The position numbers were made by a program, and so were the translations under genes. 54,543 bases of DNA, from NCBI GenBank assembly GCA_903847605.1, contig CAINED010000041.1:1-54543 (forward strand), read 5' to 3'. The notes under the pieces were generated by a model that saw only the letters and a list, made by a program, of their open reading frames with translations, was not told the DNA's origin and made no database searches. Below are positions 8,411-16,913 of the stretch, piece after piece. The stretch is from an uncultured Hyphomicrobiales bacterium. Its GTDB lineage: Bacteria; Pseudomonadota; Alphaproteobacteria; Rhizobiales; Beijerinckiaceae. How positions within the stretch are numbered: position 1 is the first letter of the stretch; every line of letters begins with the position of its first letter.

Positions 8411-9451
8411 ATGAAGGGCACAATTTCCGCACTGTTGCTGGGCGCGATCGCGCTATCGCTGCCATCGTCGGCCGGGGCGCAGCAGAAGTTCGAGATGAAG
8501 ATCGGGCATTTCACGCCCGCGCCGCATCCGATGTCCGTCTGGCTGCAGCAATGGGCCGACAAGCTCGAAAAGGATTCCGGCGGCCGTATCGCGCCCAAGA
8601 TGTTTCCGGGCGCGCAGCTTGGCCCGCCGCCGATCTATTACGACGCTGCGCGCACCGGTCAGCTCGAGGTGGCGTGGTTCCTCTCGGGCGGCACGCCCGG
8701 CCGTTTCCCGCTGACAGAAATGATCAATCTCCCCTATCTCGTCGGCAGCGCCGAGATTGGCACCAAGGTGCTCAACGATCGCGAGCTGCGCTCGAAATAT
8801 CTCGATGCCGAGCACAAGGGCGTGAAACTGCTGATCCTCTTCACTCATCAGCCCGGCCAGATTCACACGACCAAGAAAGCCATTCGCACGACCGAGGACA
8901 TGAAGGGGCTGCGTCTGCGCTTCTCCTCGCCGACCATTCGCGATTTCGTCGCGGCGCTCGGCGGCACGCCGGTCGGCGTCGCGCCAACGGAAATCACCGA
9001 ACAGTTGCAGAAGGGAACTCTCGACGGCACCTTCATCGACTACGGCGGGGCAGGCATCGCCTTCAAGATGGGCGGCACCGTGAAATATGTCACGGAGATG
9101 TATTCCTACGTCGCTTCGTTCGGCCTTGCGATGAATCCGGCCTTTTACGACAAGCTGCCGGCGGACCTAAAGAAGCTCGTCGACGACAGCTTCGTCGGCG
9201 TCGAGAAAGCCATCGGCGAAGGCTGGGATTCCATCGACGGGCCCGGCAAGAAGGCGCTGGTCGACGGCGGCGCGGAGCCGATCCGGCTGTCGAAGGAAGA
9301 AGACGCACGTTTCCGCAAGATCGGCGAGCAGGTGGCGGAGGCCAAGATCAAGGAACTTGAGGGCAAGGGACTGCCGGCGCGCGCCGTCTACAACATGATG
9401 CGCGAACTCTCGGCAAAGCACGCCAAGACATCGAAGAACTTCTGGGATTAG
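8411..9451 (+). CDS. dctP: TRAP transporter solute receptor, DctP family
   Basis: The 346-residue periplasmic receptor has a signal peptide ending near residue 22 (PSSAGAQ). The mature start FEMKIGHFTPAPHPMSVWLQQWADKLEKD and the segment GLRLRF at about residue 160 follow the DctP pattern, including the arginine that usually salt-bridges a substrate carboxylate. CAGGAGGG lies seven bases before the ATG. It is the first gene of a complete TRAP operon with dctQ and dctM. The substrate is probably an organic acid, but cannot be named. It is the only receptor in the window that has its membrane partners beside it. Confidence 0.93.
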   Translation: MKGTISALLLGAIALSLPSSAGAQQKFEMKIGHFTPAPHPMSVWLQQWADKLEKDSGGRIAPKMFPGAQLGPPPIYYDAARTGQLEVAWFLSGGTPGRFPLTEMINLPYLVGSAEIGTKVLNDRELRSKYLDAEHKGVKLLILFTHQPGQIHTTKKAIRTTEDMKGLRLRFSSPTIRDFVAALGGTPVGVAPTEITEQLQKGTLDGTFIDYGGAGIAFKMGGTVKYVTEMYSYVASFGLAMNPAFYDKLPADLKKLVDDSFVGVEKAIGEGWDSIDGPGKKALVDGGAEPIRLSKEEDARFRKIGEQVAEAKIKELEGKGLPARAVYNMMRELSAKHAKTSKNFWD

Positions 9452-9473
9452 GCAAGGGAGCAGGGGGCTTTCG

Positions 9474-9974
9474 ATGCGCGACTGGCGTGGCCGTCTGGCC
9501 ATGGCGTGCGGCTATATTTCCGCGCTCGCCGTGGCCGGCATGATGCTGATCACCGTGGCGGACGTCGTTCTGCGGGCGGTGTTCAACATTCCCATACGCG
9601 GCACGCTGGAAATCGTGGAACTGCTGCTGGCGGCGAGCTTCTTCCTCGCACTGCCGGCGACATTCCTGCGCGACGAACATATCGTCGTCGACATGATCGA
9701 CCGAAAGGTCGGTCAAAAAGGCGTCGATCTGCTCAAGCGCATTTCCGCTCTCATTTCTGTCGTGCTGCTGAGCGTCCTTGCATGGCAAGGCTGGATTGCA
9801 GCGATGGACACGCTCGAATTCAACGACGTGACGTCCGATCTTTCGATACCCAAGATCTATTACTGGATACCCATCCTTGCGGGCTTCGTCGGCTCAATAT
9901 TTGCGGCGGCGATCATGATCACAAATCCCAACGCCGCGCAGATGCGACGGATATCCGAAGGCGGCGACGCATGA
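9474..9974 (+). CDS. dctQ: TRAP transporter small permease, DctQ family
   Basis: The 166-residue protein shows four hydrophobic helices (about residues 8-30, 45-64, 84-104 and 126-150), as expected for the small TRAP subunit that couples the receptor to the large permease. The segment VADVVLRAVFNIPIRGTLEIVE resembles the conserved DctQ first-loop region. A GGAG-type ribosome site lies upstream. It begins 22 bases after dctP, and its last codons overlap the dctM start, consistent with translational coupling. Confidence 0.92.
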   Translation: MRDWRGRLAMACGYISALAVAGMMLITVADVVLRAVFNIPIRGTLEIVELLLAASFFLALPATFLRDEHIVVDMIDRKVGQKGVDLLKRISALISVVLLSVLAWQGWIAAMDTLEFNDVTSDLSIPKIYYWIPILAGFVGSIFAAAIMITNPNAAQMRRISEGGDA

Positions 9975-11278
9975 GCGGCGGGCTGATTGGACTCATCGTC
10001 GTTGTCGCGCTTCTGCTCCTCATATTTGCGCGCATCCCGATCGCGGTCGCGCTCGCCGTCACCGGCCTTGTCGGCTATGCCGCCGTCGACGGATGGCCGA
10101 CGGCATTCCGCATGGCGAGCACGGTGACATTCCAGCTTGCGAGCGCCTATTCCCTGTCGGTCATTCCGCTGTTCATCCTGATGGGCGCGGTGGCTTCGCG
10201 CGCGAACATGGCGCGCGAATTGTTCGAGGCCTGCAATGCGCTCTTCTCCGGCGTGCGCGGCGCTCTGGCCAACGCCACCATCGGCTCATGCGCCCTGTTC
10301 GGCGCGATCTGCGGCTCGTCCATCGCGACGGCGGCGACCTTCTCGGGCGTGTCGATCCCTGAAATGCGCCGGCACGGCTACGACCCCGCATTCGCGGCGG
10401 GCGCGGTTGCCTCTGCGGGGACGCTGGCGGTCCTCATTCCACCGTCCGTGCTGCTCGCCGTCTATGCCATCGGCGCGGAACAATCGCTGCCCAAGCTTTA
10501 TGCGGCGGCCTTCGTGCCAGGCATCATTCTCGCGGCCTTCTATGTGATCGCCGTCTGGATTGTCGCCTGGTGGAAGCCGCACTGGATCCCGCACGTGCCC
10601 GGCATGAAGATGGCGGATCGTCTGAAAGCCGCGCGCGGCATGTGGAAGCTCGGCATCCTCTTCTTCTTCGCGGTGTTCGGCATCTATCTCGGCTGGTTTT
10701 CGCCGACGGAAGCTGCAGGCGTCGCCGCCTTTGTCGCCATCCTCATCGCCTTCGGCACGCGCGCGATGAATTTTCGCGGGCTGATAGACGCCTTGCTGGA
10801 GACGGCCTTCACGACCGCAGCGATCTTCTTCATCGTGCTTGGGGCCTTCTTCTTCTCGCGCTTCATGATCCTGACGCGTGTGCCCAACGATGTCGTTGGC
10901 TGGGTCACGGGCGCCGGCCTCAGTCCGGTGTGGATTCTCGTCGCCATCGCCGTGCTGTATTTCGTGCTGGGGACTTTCCTCGACGAAGTCAGCATGATTC
11001 TGATCACGCTGCCCGTTACTTTGCCGCTCGTGCTGCAGATCGGCTACGACGCCATCTGGTTCGGCATTTTCGTGACGGTCATGTGCACGATAGGGTTGAT
11101 CAGTCCCCCGACAGGCATGACGGTGTTCGTGCTTCAGGCGCAACATCCGGACATCCCGGTCGAGCGCATTTATGCGGGTACGCTGATCTTCCTCGCCGCG
11201 GACATTGTACTGATCCTTCTCCTGATCTTCTATCCCGGCGTCGTTCATTGGCTGCCGGCTTTCTTCGGTGTGAAGTGA
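9971..11278 (+). CDS. dctM: TRAP transporter large permease, DctM family
   Basis: The 435-residue protein has about a dozen membrane segments. Typical DctM features are PLFILMGAVASRANMARELF, CALFGAICGSSIATAATFSG and IPPSVLLAVYAIGAEQS. It forms the sodium-driven translocation channel together with DctQ. The ATG overlaps the dctQ stop in an ATGA arrangement, so I reject the longer open frame that begins inside dctQ. A perfect palindrome follows 28 bases after the stop. Confidence 0.93.
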   Translation: MSGGLIGLIVVVALLLLIFARIPIAVALAVTGLVGYAAVDGWPTAFRMASTVTFQLASAYSLSVIPLFILMGAVASRANMARELFEACNALFSGVRGALANATIGSCALFGAICGSSIATAATFSGVSIPEMRRHGYDPAFAAGAVASAGTLAVLIPPSVLLAVYAIGAEQSLPKLYAAAFVPGIILAAFYVIAVWIVAWWKPHWIPHVPGMKMADRLKAARGMWKLGILFFFAVFGIYLGWFSPTEAAGVAAFVAILIAFGTRAMNFRGLIDALLETAFTTAAIFFIVLGAFFFSRFMILTRVPNDVVGWVTGAGLSPVWILVAIAVLYFVLGTFLDEVSMILITLPVTLPLVLQIGYDAIWFGIFVTVMCTIGLISPPTGMTVFVLQAQHPDIPVERIYAGTLIFLAADIVLILLLIFYPGVVHWLPAFFGVK

Positions 11279-11305
11279 TCGATCGATTGGGGCCAACAAA
11301 ATGAA

Positions 11306-11329
11306 AGGGGCGGCGCATGCGCCGCCCCT
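11306..11329. terminator. bidirectional terminator palindrome
   Basis: This is a perfect 24-base palindrome (AGGGGCGGCGCA and its complement) between the convergent dctM and tadG-like genes. It lacks a long T tract, but its position between two gene ends makes terminator the best reading. Confidence 0.65.
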
Positions 11330-11349
11330 CGTCGTTCAACGAACTCCAA

Positions 11350-13350
11350 TTACCTCGATATGTGCAAGCCATCGAGACTGTCGCCGATGTTTTGGAAGGC
11401 GAGGTTCAACTGCGTCGCATTCGTCGCGAGGAAGTATTTGGTAGTGGTCGTCGCGCACGCCTGCAAGAGGGCCTGTCCCTGTGTATCGATCGGAGAATCC
11501 GGGTGGCTGAATCCCACCGTATAGACTTCGACGCCGGCATTCTTCGCATTGGTGCAGGCTTCCAGCGTCTTGGCGTCCATGAAATTGCGCACGTTCGACG
11601 TGGTAGGCAGTCCGATGGTCCCGCCGGCCGAACCCAGCCTCGCATTCCAGAAGAAGCCGAAGGGCGAGTAGTCGCTCTTGTTGACGTTGTCGCTGTTCGT
11701 GCTCCAGGTGTTCGTGCCGTCGGTCATCAGCACCAGAACCTTCTTGTGGTTGGCCTGCGTATAGGCCTTGGCGCCAGTGTAGGGACCGTTCGGCGAGATC
11801 GTGCGCCAGCCCCACATCACGCCTTCGATGATGTTGGTGTTGCCGCCCGTCGAAAGGCCGCTGATCTTGGTCTTCAGCGCATTGGAGTCGTTCGACAGAG
11901 GCATAACCACCTGCGAGGGGCAACTGCGGTTGGGACCCTTGCTACCGCTCGTGTCGACGGCGAGCACCTTCGGCGTTTCGGTATTTACATATGTGTCGGG
12001 CTCGCAGGTGCGCACGTCCTCGACGACATCCTGATAGCCGCAGGTCTGGCCGTTGCCACCATCGTCATCGTCATCGTCGTCGTCGTCGTCGTTGTTCCCG
12101 TTGCCATTCCCATTCCCATTGCCATTGCCGCGACCACGGTTCTGCGCCAGCGAGAATTGCGGCGCAAAGGCATCGGCAATCGTCGGCAGCTTTCCACCGG
12201 CAAATTTGGTCAGTGGTTCCGCCGATGCGCGGGTACAGACCCAGCGCTGCACGGTCTGCTGCGTTGTCGTGCAGGCGCCTGGAATAGTTGTCGTGGTTAT
12301 GGTGACGCCGGGCTTGTACTTGCAGAGTTTCGATTGTCCGTCGTTGAAATAGGGCGACTGTCCGTCGCGAACCTTGTAGGGGTCGCTGTTCGAATTCACG
12401 CAGATTGAATTGCCGTAGTCGCTGAGATAATTGTTCCAGCGATTGCTGGCGCTGTCGCCTTCATCAGGCGCAAGCAGAGGCACGAAGAGGCTGTCCGGCG
12501 CTGCCGTATTCGGCGCAGCATCCGTAAGCGCGTAGGCGCGGGGACGCGCTTCGAAGCAGCCGCCCCATTTCTGGCTCATGTTGGCGAAGAGTTCGAAGCG
12601 CGACGTCGGGTTGAACGTGCCGCCCGTGACTTTCGGAAAGTTCTCCCAATGTATCGAGGATGCGCCGTTCACATCCATCCACGTATTGGAATTGTAGCGA
12701 GTCTTCTCGTCGCTGTTGCCGGAGGCCGCCAGAGAATCCGGGTCGAAAGCTTTCACGCCCGTCGAGAAGGGCACGATGCTGACCTTCACATAGTTGTTTT
12801 GCGTGCCGCCAGGCAGAACGGAGTTGATGAAGTTCGTCGCGGCGGTCTTGAGCGACGTCATCTTGTCACCCTGGCCCATTGAGCCGGTAACGTCGAGCGA
12901 CAGCGCGATCTCGTAGCTCGTGCCGCCGACCTTGGCGCAGGCGCGCGAATTGAGCCGGACAGTATCGTAGCCGGCGATCTTCATGATGCTCGTCGGCATG
13001 TCCGTATAGGTGTTGATACAGACTTCGGTCTTTGCCGCATTCACTTCCGGCGTGCCGTTAAGAATATAATTCTGGGCGGGATTGACGGCTGCAAGGTGTT
13101 TCGTCGCGGTCTCGCCAAGCTGTTGCGCCGTCTTGGTCTTCATCTCCTTGCCGACGACTAGAATGGCGCCGTCGGTAGCATGGGCGAGATTGCTCTTCTC
13201 GCGCGAGGCGCGGGTCAGGTCGATCGAGGCGCCTGCGAAGGCGACCATGGGCACGAAGGCGACCGCGAACATGATGGCGGTATTGCCGTCGTCTGCGCGG
13301 CCGAAATTCCTCACAGATGCCTTCAGGCGTGAGCTGAAATGATTTAACAT
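11350..13350 (-). CDS. TadG-like pilus-assembly protein with a von Willebrand factor A domain
   Basis: The 666-residue protein starts with a TadE/TadG-type N-terminus: a short cytoplasmic part, then a hydrophobic segment at about residues 23-44 (TAIMFAVAFVPMVAFAGASIDL). A von Willebrand A domain begins near residue 147 with a metal-site motif D153-V-T155-G-S157 and resumes around residues 515-665, including LMTDGTN at 541-547. Between these lies an insertion of about 350 residues with many cysteines. It contains an arginine/Gly-Asn repeat and ten consecutive aspartates (residues 421-430). TadG proteins sit in the envelope and support type IVc pili, but no other tad genes are in the window, so this is an orphan. 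A GGAGA ribosome site precedes the ATG. Confidence 0.85.
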   Translation of the reverse strand: MLNHFSSRLKASVRNFGRADDGNTAIMFAVAFVPMVAFAGASIDLTRASREKSNLAHATDGAILVVGKEMKTKTAQQLGETATKHLAAVNPAQNYILNGTPEVNAAKTEVCINTYTDMPTSIMKIAGYDTVRLNSRACAKVGGTSYEIALSLDVTGSMGQGDKMTSLKTAATNFINSVLPGGTQNNYVKVSIVPFSTGVKAFDPDSLAASGNSDEKTRYNSNTWMDVNGASSIHWENFPKVTGGTFNPTSRFELFANMSQKWGGCFEARPRAYALTDAAPNTAAPDSLFVPLLAPDEGDSASNRWNNYLSDYGNSICVNSNSDPYKVRDGQSPYFNDGQSKLCKYKPGVTITTTTIPGACTTTQQTVQRWVCTRASAEPLTKFAGGKLPTIADAFAPQFSLAQNRGRGNGNGNGNGNGNNDDDDDDDDDDGGNGQTCGYQDVVEDVRTCEPDTYVNTETPKVLAVDTSGSKGPNRSCPSQVVMPLSNDSNALKTKISGLSTGGNTNIIEGVMWGWRTISPNGPYTGAKAYTQANHKKVLVLMTDGTNTWSTNSDNVNKSDYSPFGFFWNARLGSAGGTIGLPTTSNVRNFMDAKTLEACTNAKNAGVEVYTVGFSHPDSPIDTQGQALLQACATTTTKYFLATNATQLNLAFQNIGDSLDGLHISR
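12061..12126 (-). repeat. coding microsatellites: (GAY)10 and GGN-AAY hexamer repeats inside the tadG-like gene
   Basis: On the minus strand a Gly-Asn hexanucleotide repeat (about five units) is followed by ten consecutive Asp codons, 12061-12090 on the plus strand. All units are multiples of three, so slippage would change repeat number without breaking the frame. The acidic run could bind calcium or act as a flexible spacer. Confidence 0.85.
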
Positions 13351-13402
13351 GCTGTCGTCTCCAGGATGGGCTAAAAAGTCCCGGTCATACGGCAGAACGC
13401 TC

Positions 13403-13428
13403 TGTCAATCGCGCAAATGAATGGTTAA
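13403..13428 (-). promoter_or_regulatory. possible -35 box and CtrA-like half site upstream of the tadG-like gene
   Basis: Reading toward the tadG-like start there is TTAACCAT (13421-13428), an exact match to the half site known for the alphaproteobacterial cell-cycle regulator CtrA. It is followed by TTGACA (13403-13408). I cannot find a convincing -10 box at the right distance, so this remains tentative. Confidence 0.25.
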
Positions 13429-13528
13429 GCCGTCTGTATAAAGCGCGGTTCGCGCCTTCGAATTATCGCATTGGTAAACCGTTCCGGCCGCTTTCGCGCT
13501 AATGGTGAGCGGCCAAATTCAATATCGA

Positions 13529-13939
13529 TTAAGCATCTTCGGCGGGTTGCGGCGGCGGCACAACGCGGGGCCGGCCGTCGTCGTCCACCGCGACGAAGGT
13601 GAAGATCGCCTCCGTCACTTTTTCGCGCCGCGTCGTCTGAAAGCGCTGCGCCCAGGCCTCGATGGCGATCTTCATGGACGTGCGGCCGATGGCGCCGATT
13701 TCCGTATAGACTTCGAGGACATCGCCGACTTTCATCGGAGCAAGAAAGGTCATGGAATCGACCTTCACGGTGACGACGCGCCCGCGCGCCCGCTCGACAC
13801 CTGCGATGCCTCCGGCCTGGTCCATATGCGCCATCACCCAGCCGCCGAATATGTCGCCATTGGCGTTGGTGTCGGCCGGCATGGCGATGGTGCGGACGGT
13901 GAGAATGCCCGTGGGGAAGGACGGTATCTGTTGTTCCAT
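13529..13939 (-). CDS. acyl-CoA thioesterase, YciA-like hotdog protein
   Basis: The 136-residue protein is a single hotdog domain. The segment PADTNANGDIFGGWVMAHMDQAGGIAG contains the catalytic-helix region of the YciA/BACH acyl-CoA thioesterases (N-x-x-G-D-x-F-G-G-W with an Asp in the following helix). VKVDSMTFLAPMKVGDVLEVYTEI is the conserved central strand pair. The likely reaction is hydrolysis of short to medium acyl-CoA in the cytoplasm. It starts six bases after the HlyU-like gene ends, on the same strand, so the two are probably co-transcribed. Confidence 0.9.
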   Translation of the reverse strand: MEQQIPSFPTGILTVRTIAMPADTNANGDIFGGWVMAHMDQAGGIAGVERARGRVVTVKVDSMTFLAPMKVGDVLEVYTEIGAIGRTSMKIAIEAWAQRFQTTRREKVTEAIFTFVAVDDDGRPRVVPPPQPAEDA

Positions 13940-13945
13940 TTTGAA

Positions 13946-14242
13946 TCAGCCGTGACGAAAGAGGTCGTCGCCCATCTGGTCGATGATCTGGCGGCCCTTG
14001 AAGAATGTCATGGAGACTGCGTCCTCCATGGTCGAAAGCTTGTCGGCGCGGATGAAGCGATGCTCCTTCGTCTCGCCGTCGGCGACTTTCGTGATGACGC
14101 CGCATAGCTGAAAGCGTCCGCCTTCCTCGTAGGGCGTCGCGCGGATCGTATAGCCCTCATATTCCTGCGAAGGAGCGGAGGCGGGATCGGGCTCTCCGCC
14201 GGAGCCGCTGCCGAAGCCGAAAAGCTTTCTGAGGAAGGACAT
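13946..14242 (-). CDS. HlyU-family protein
   Basis: The 98-residue protein matches the HlyU family seen across alphaproteobacteria: MSFLRKLFGFG at the start, then EYEGYTIRATPYEEGGRFQLCGVI and HRFIRADKL. In Vibrio an unrelated winged-helix protein also named HlyU activates haemolysin; for this short family the function is essentially unknown. No DNA-binding motif is evident. It sits between the DCC-family gene and the thioesterase on the same strand with very short gaps, suggesting one transcript. Confidence 0.75.
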   Translation of the reverse strand: MSFLRKLFGFGSGSGGEPDPASAPSQEYEGYTIRATPYEEGGRFQLCGVITKVADGETKEHRFIRADKLSTMEDAVSMTFFKGRQIIDQMGDDLFRHG

Positions 14243-14256
14243 GAATATTTCTCACT

Positions 14257-14652
14257 TCACCAATGGCCTTTGCGGCGATTCCAGACGTAAAGCGCGTTTG
14301 CAAAGATATTGTAGGTCAAGCGTGTCGGCCACAGCAACAAACGATTGCCGAAAAGTATAGCAAGCCATTTCTCACCGGGCGTAAGTCGCCAGACCGCGAT
14401 TGCGACATCTGCGCCTACGATCATATGGCCTTTGCGATCAATCGCGTGAAGGCGTTTTCGAATATCTTCGAGGTCTACACCGAACCTTGCAAGCGCATCT
14501 GGCTCAAGATTGATATCGCGAAAAGCGATCCGTCCAGCTTTGATAGCAGCCAGCAGGCGGGATTTCTGTCGGCGTATCCCGTAATCGCAGACGGGACACC
14601 GGGTATTGTAGTAAACGGTGAGCGACGGCGCCTGATCGATTGGTTGGGGCAT
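14257..14652 (-). CDS. thiol-disulfide oxidoreductase of the DCC (DUF393) family
   Basis: The 131-residue protein has the hallmark CPVC dithiol at residues 19-22 after a short beta strand (LTVYYNTRCPVC), and the later RDINLEPDALARFG and GADVAIAVWR regions of the DCC family. Members are small thioredoxin-like proteins with an ill-defined redox role. It begins 20 bases after rpoD ends and on the same strand, so it may receive read-through from the rpoD transcript. Confidence 0.8.
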   Translation of the reverse strand: MPQPIDQAPSLTVYYNTRCPVCDYGIRRQKSRLLAAIKAGRIAFRDINLEPDALARFGVDLEDIRKRLHAIDRKGHMIVGADVAIAVWRLTPGEKWLAILFGNRLLLWPTRLTYNIFANALYVWNRRKGHW

Positions 14653-14672
14653 CGTCGCTCATTCGGAGGATC

Positions 14673-16727
14673 TCAATTATCCAAGAAGCTCCTGAGCTTC
14701 CTCGACCGTGACGGGTGCTTCAGCTTGCGCAGCGCCTTCGCCTCGATCTGGCGGATGCGTTCACGCGTCACCGAAAACTGCTGGCCGACTTCTTCCAGCG
14801 TGTGATCGGTGTTCATGCCGATGCCGAAGCGCATGCGCAGCACGCGTTCCTCGCGCGGCGTGAGGGACGCGAGCACGCGCGTCGTCGTCTCGCGCAGGTT
14901 ACTCTGGATCGCCGCGTCGATGGGCAGGATGGCGTTCTTGTCCTCGATGAAATCGCCGAGGTGGGAATCTTCCTCGTCGCCGATGGGCGTTTCGAGGCTG
15001 ATCGGCTCCTTCGCGATCTTCAGAACCTTGCGCACCTTTTCCAGCGGCATCGCCAGCTTTTCGGCGAGCTCCTCCGGAGTCGGCTCGCGGCCGATCTCGT
15101 GCAGCATCTGGCGGCTCGTGCGCACGATCTTGTTGATCGTCTCGATCATGTGCACGGGAATGCGGATAGTGCGCGCCTGATCGGCGATCGAGCGCGTGAT
15201 GGCCTGACGAATCCACCATGTCGCATAGGTCGAGAACTTGTAGCCGCGGCGGTATTCGAATTTGTCGACCGCCTTCATCAGGCCGATATTGCCTTCCTGG
15301 ATGAGGTCGAGGAACTGCAAGCCGCGGTTGGTGTATTTTTTCGCGATGGAGATGACGAGGCGCAGGTTGGCTTCCACCATTTCCTTCTTGGCGATGCGCG
15401 CCTCGCGCTCGCCCTTCTGCACCATCTGCACGATCTTGCGGAATTCGAGGATTTCGAGACCGGTCTCGGTCGCGAGCGCCTGAATGTCGCCGCGCATTTC
15501 GTGGATGCGCTCCTTGTCCTTCGCGACGAGATTCTTCCAGCCCTTGGCGCCGAGCTTGGAGACGCGCAGAACCCATTTGGGATCGAGTTCGGAGCCCTGG
15601 TAGTTCTTGAGGAAATCCTCGCGGCCGACGCCGTGGCTTTCGGCAAGGCGCATCAGGCGCGTCTCGTAGCCGATCAGGCGCTTGTTGATGTCGTAGAGCT
15701 GCTCGACCAGCGCATCGATGCGGTTCTGGTTGAGCGAAAGCGATTTTACGTCGGCGACGATCTCTTTCTTCAGCGCCTTGAACTTGCGCTCCTGCGCCGG
15801 CGTGAGCGTCTCGTTCTGCAGCTTGTTCTCGACGTTCTGGTCCTGCAGGCGGCGCAGCTTCTTGTAGGCCGAGGCGATGCGGTCAAAGGTTTCGAGAACC
15901 TTCGGCTTCAGGTCCGCTTCCATCGCGGAGAGCGATACGGAATTTTCCATATCGTCTTCATCGTCGAAATTCTCTTCGCCCGCGGCGGGGCGTTCGCCGT
16001 CTCCATCGTCTTCGCCAGCGCCAAGGCGCGGCGGCGGATTTTGCGGCGCAGTGGCGGGAGCCTGCATGGGCGCTACGACAGGGGCAGCCTCTCCATTGCC
16101 TTCGGCCTTAGGCGCGCCCTTGCCATCGGGGCCGGCGTAAGTCGCTTCGAGGTCGATGATGTCGCGCAGCAGAACCTTGCCGTCGGTGAGTTCGTCGCGC
16201 CAGATGATGATGGCCTGGAAGGTGAGCGGCGACTCGCAGAGGCCCGCGATCATGGCTTCGCGGCCGGCCTCGATGCGCTTGGCGATGGCGATTTCGCCCT
16301 CGCGCGAGAGCAGTTCGACAGTGCCCATTTCGCGCAGATACATACGCACGGGATCGTCGGTGCGGTCGGTCGGCTCTTTCGCAGTTGTCGTCGTGACGAC
16401 GGCGGCCGGACGCGCCGCTTCGACGAGATCGCCGCCCTCGACTTCTTCTTCCGCCGCTTCCTCGCGCTCGCCCTCTTCGGCGTCGTCGGAATCGACGACG
16501 TTGATGCCCATTTCGTTGAGCATCGCGTAAACGTCCTCGATCTGGTCGGACGATACTTCTTCGGACGGAAGGACGGCGTTCAATTCGTCATGCGTGACAA
16601 AGCCTCGCTTCTTGGCGAGCTTGATCATCTTCTTGACGGCGGCATCCGAGAGGTCGAGCAAGGGGCTGTCTGCGGTTTCCGTTGCAGCGCCTTCGCCGGC
16701 CTTCTTTTCCTCGTCCTTTTTCGCCAT
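14673..16727 (-). CDS. rpoD: RNA polymerase primary sigma factor (sigma-70)
   Basis: The 684-residue protein shows all sigma-70 parts. There is an N-terminal region 1.1 (about residues 20-90), then region 1.2 with [17 protein letters not shown] large acidic non-conserved region follows. Region 2 carries [21 protein letters not shown] and the -10 recognition segment [14 protein letters not shown]. Regions 3 and 4 end with [20 protein letters not shown], which recognises the -35 box. The start was chosen at MAKKDEEKK because GGAG lies nine bases upstream; an upstream extension has no ribosome site. It is downstream of dnaG on the same strand, the classical macromolecular-synthesis pairing. Confidence 0.98.
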   Translation of the reverse strand: MAKKDEEKKAGEGAATETADSPLLDLSDAAVKKMIKLAKKRGFVTHDELNAVLPSEEVSSDQIEDVYAMLNEMGINVVDSDDAEEGEREEAAEEEVEGGDLVEAARPAAVVTTTTAKEPTDRTDDPVRMYLREMGTVELLSREGEIAIAKRIEAGREAMIAGLCESPLTFQAIIIWRDELTDGKVLLRDIIDLEATYAGPDGKGAPKAEGNGEAAPVVAPMQAPATAPQNPPPRLGAGEDDGDGERPAAGEENFDDEDDMENSVSLSAMEADLKPKVLETFDRIASAYKKLRRLQDQNVENKLQNETLTPAQERKFKALKKEIVADVKSLSLNQNRIDALVEQLYDINKRLIGYETRLMRLAESHGVGREDFLKNYQGSELDPKWVLRVSKLGAKGWKNLVAKDKERIHEMRGDIQALATETGLEILEFRKIVQMVQKGEREARIAKKEMVEANLRLVISIAKKYTNRGLQFLDLIQEGNIGLMKAVDKFEYRRGYKFSTYATWWIRQAITRSIADQARTIRIPVHMIETINKIVRTSRQMLHEIGREPTPEELAEKLAMPLEKVRKVLKIAKEPISLETPIGDEEDSHLGDFIEDKNAILPIDAAIQSNLRETTTRVLASLTPREERVLRMRFGIGMNTDHTLEEVGQQFSVTRERIRQIEAKALRKLKHPSRSRKLRSFLDN

Positions 16728-16913
16728 CTCACATGCTCCGAACAAAGACTGTTTTGCGCCGCCGCTTAACAGGGGTGGCCGAGTGTCGTTCATCTTCCGA
16801 ATCGTATCGCCGACAAGATGCGGTTGCCGGCTTAAGAGCCGCTTAACCAACATCGGCCTCTGCAAGACCGGGCCATACGAAAGCATTCCATACAAACCTG
16901 CACGCGGTTCAAC

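Noticed and set aside
6646..8598. A 650-codon open frame antisense to the sulfatase-like gene
   Set aside because: It is charge-rich, low in hydrophobic core residues and matches no family; it is a shadow of the sulfatase-like gene and runs into the start of dctP.
14715..16769. A long open frame of 684 codons antisense to rpoD
   Set aside because: It mirrors the high-GC codon pattern of rpoD, has no ribosome site or recognisable domain, and rpoD on the other strand is certain.
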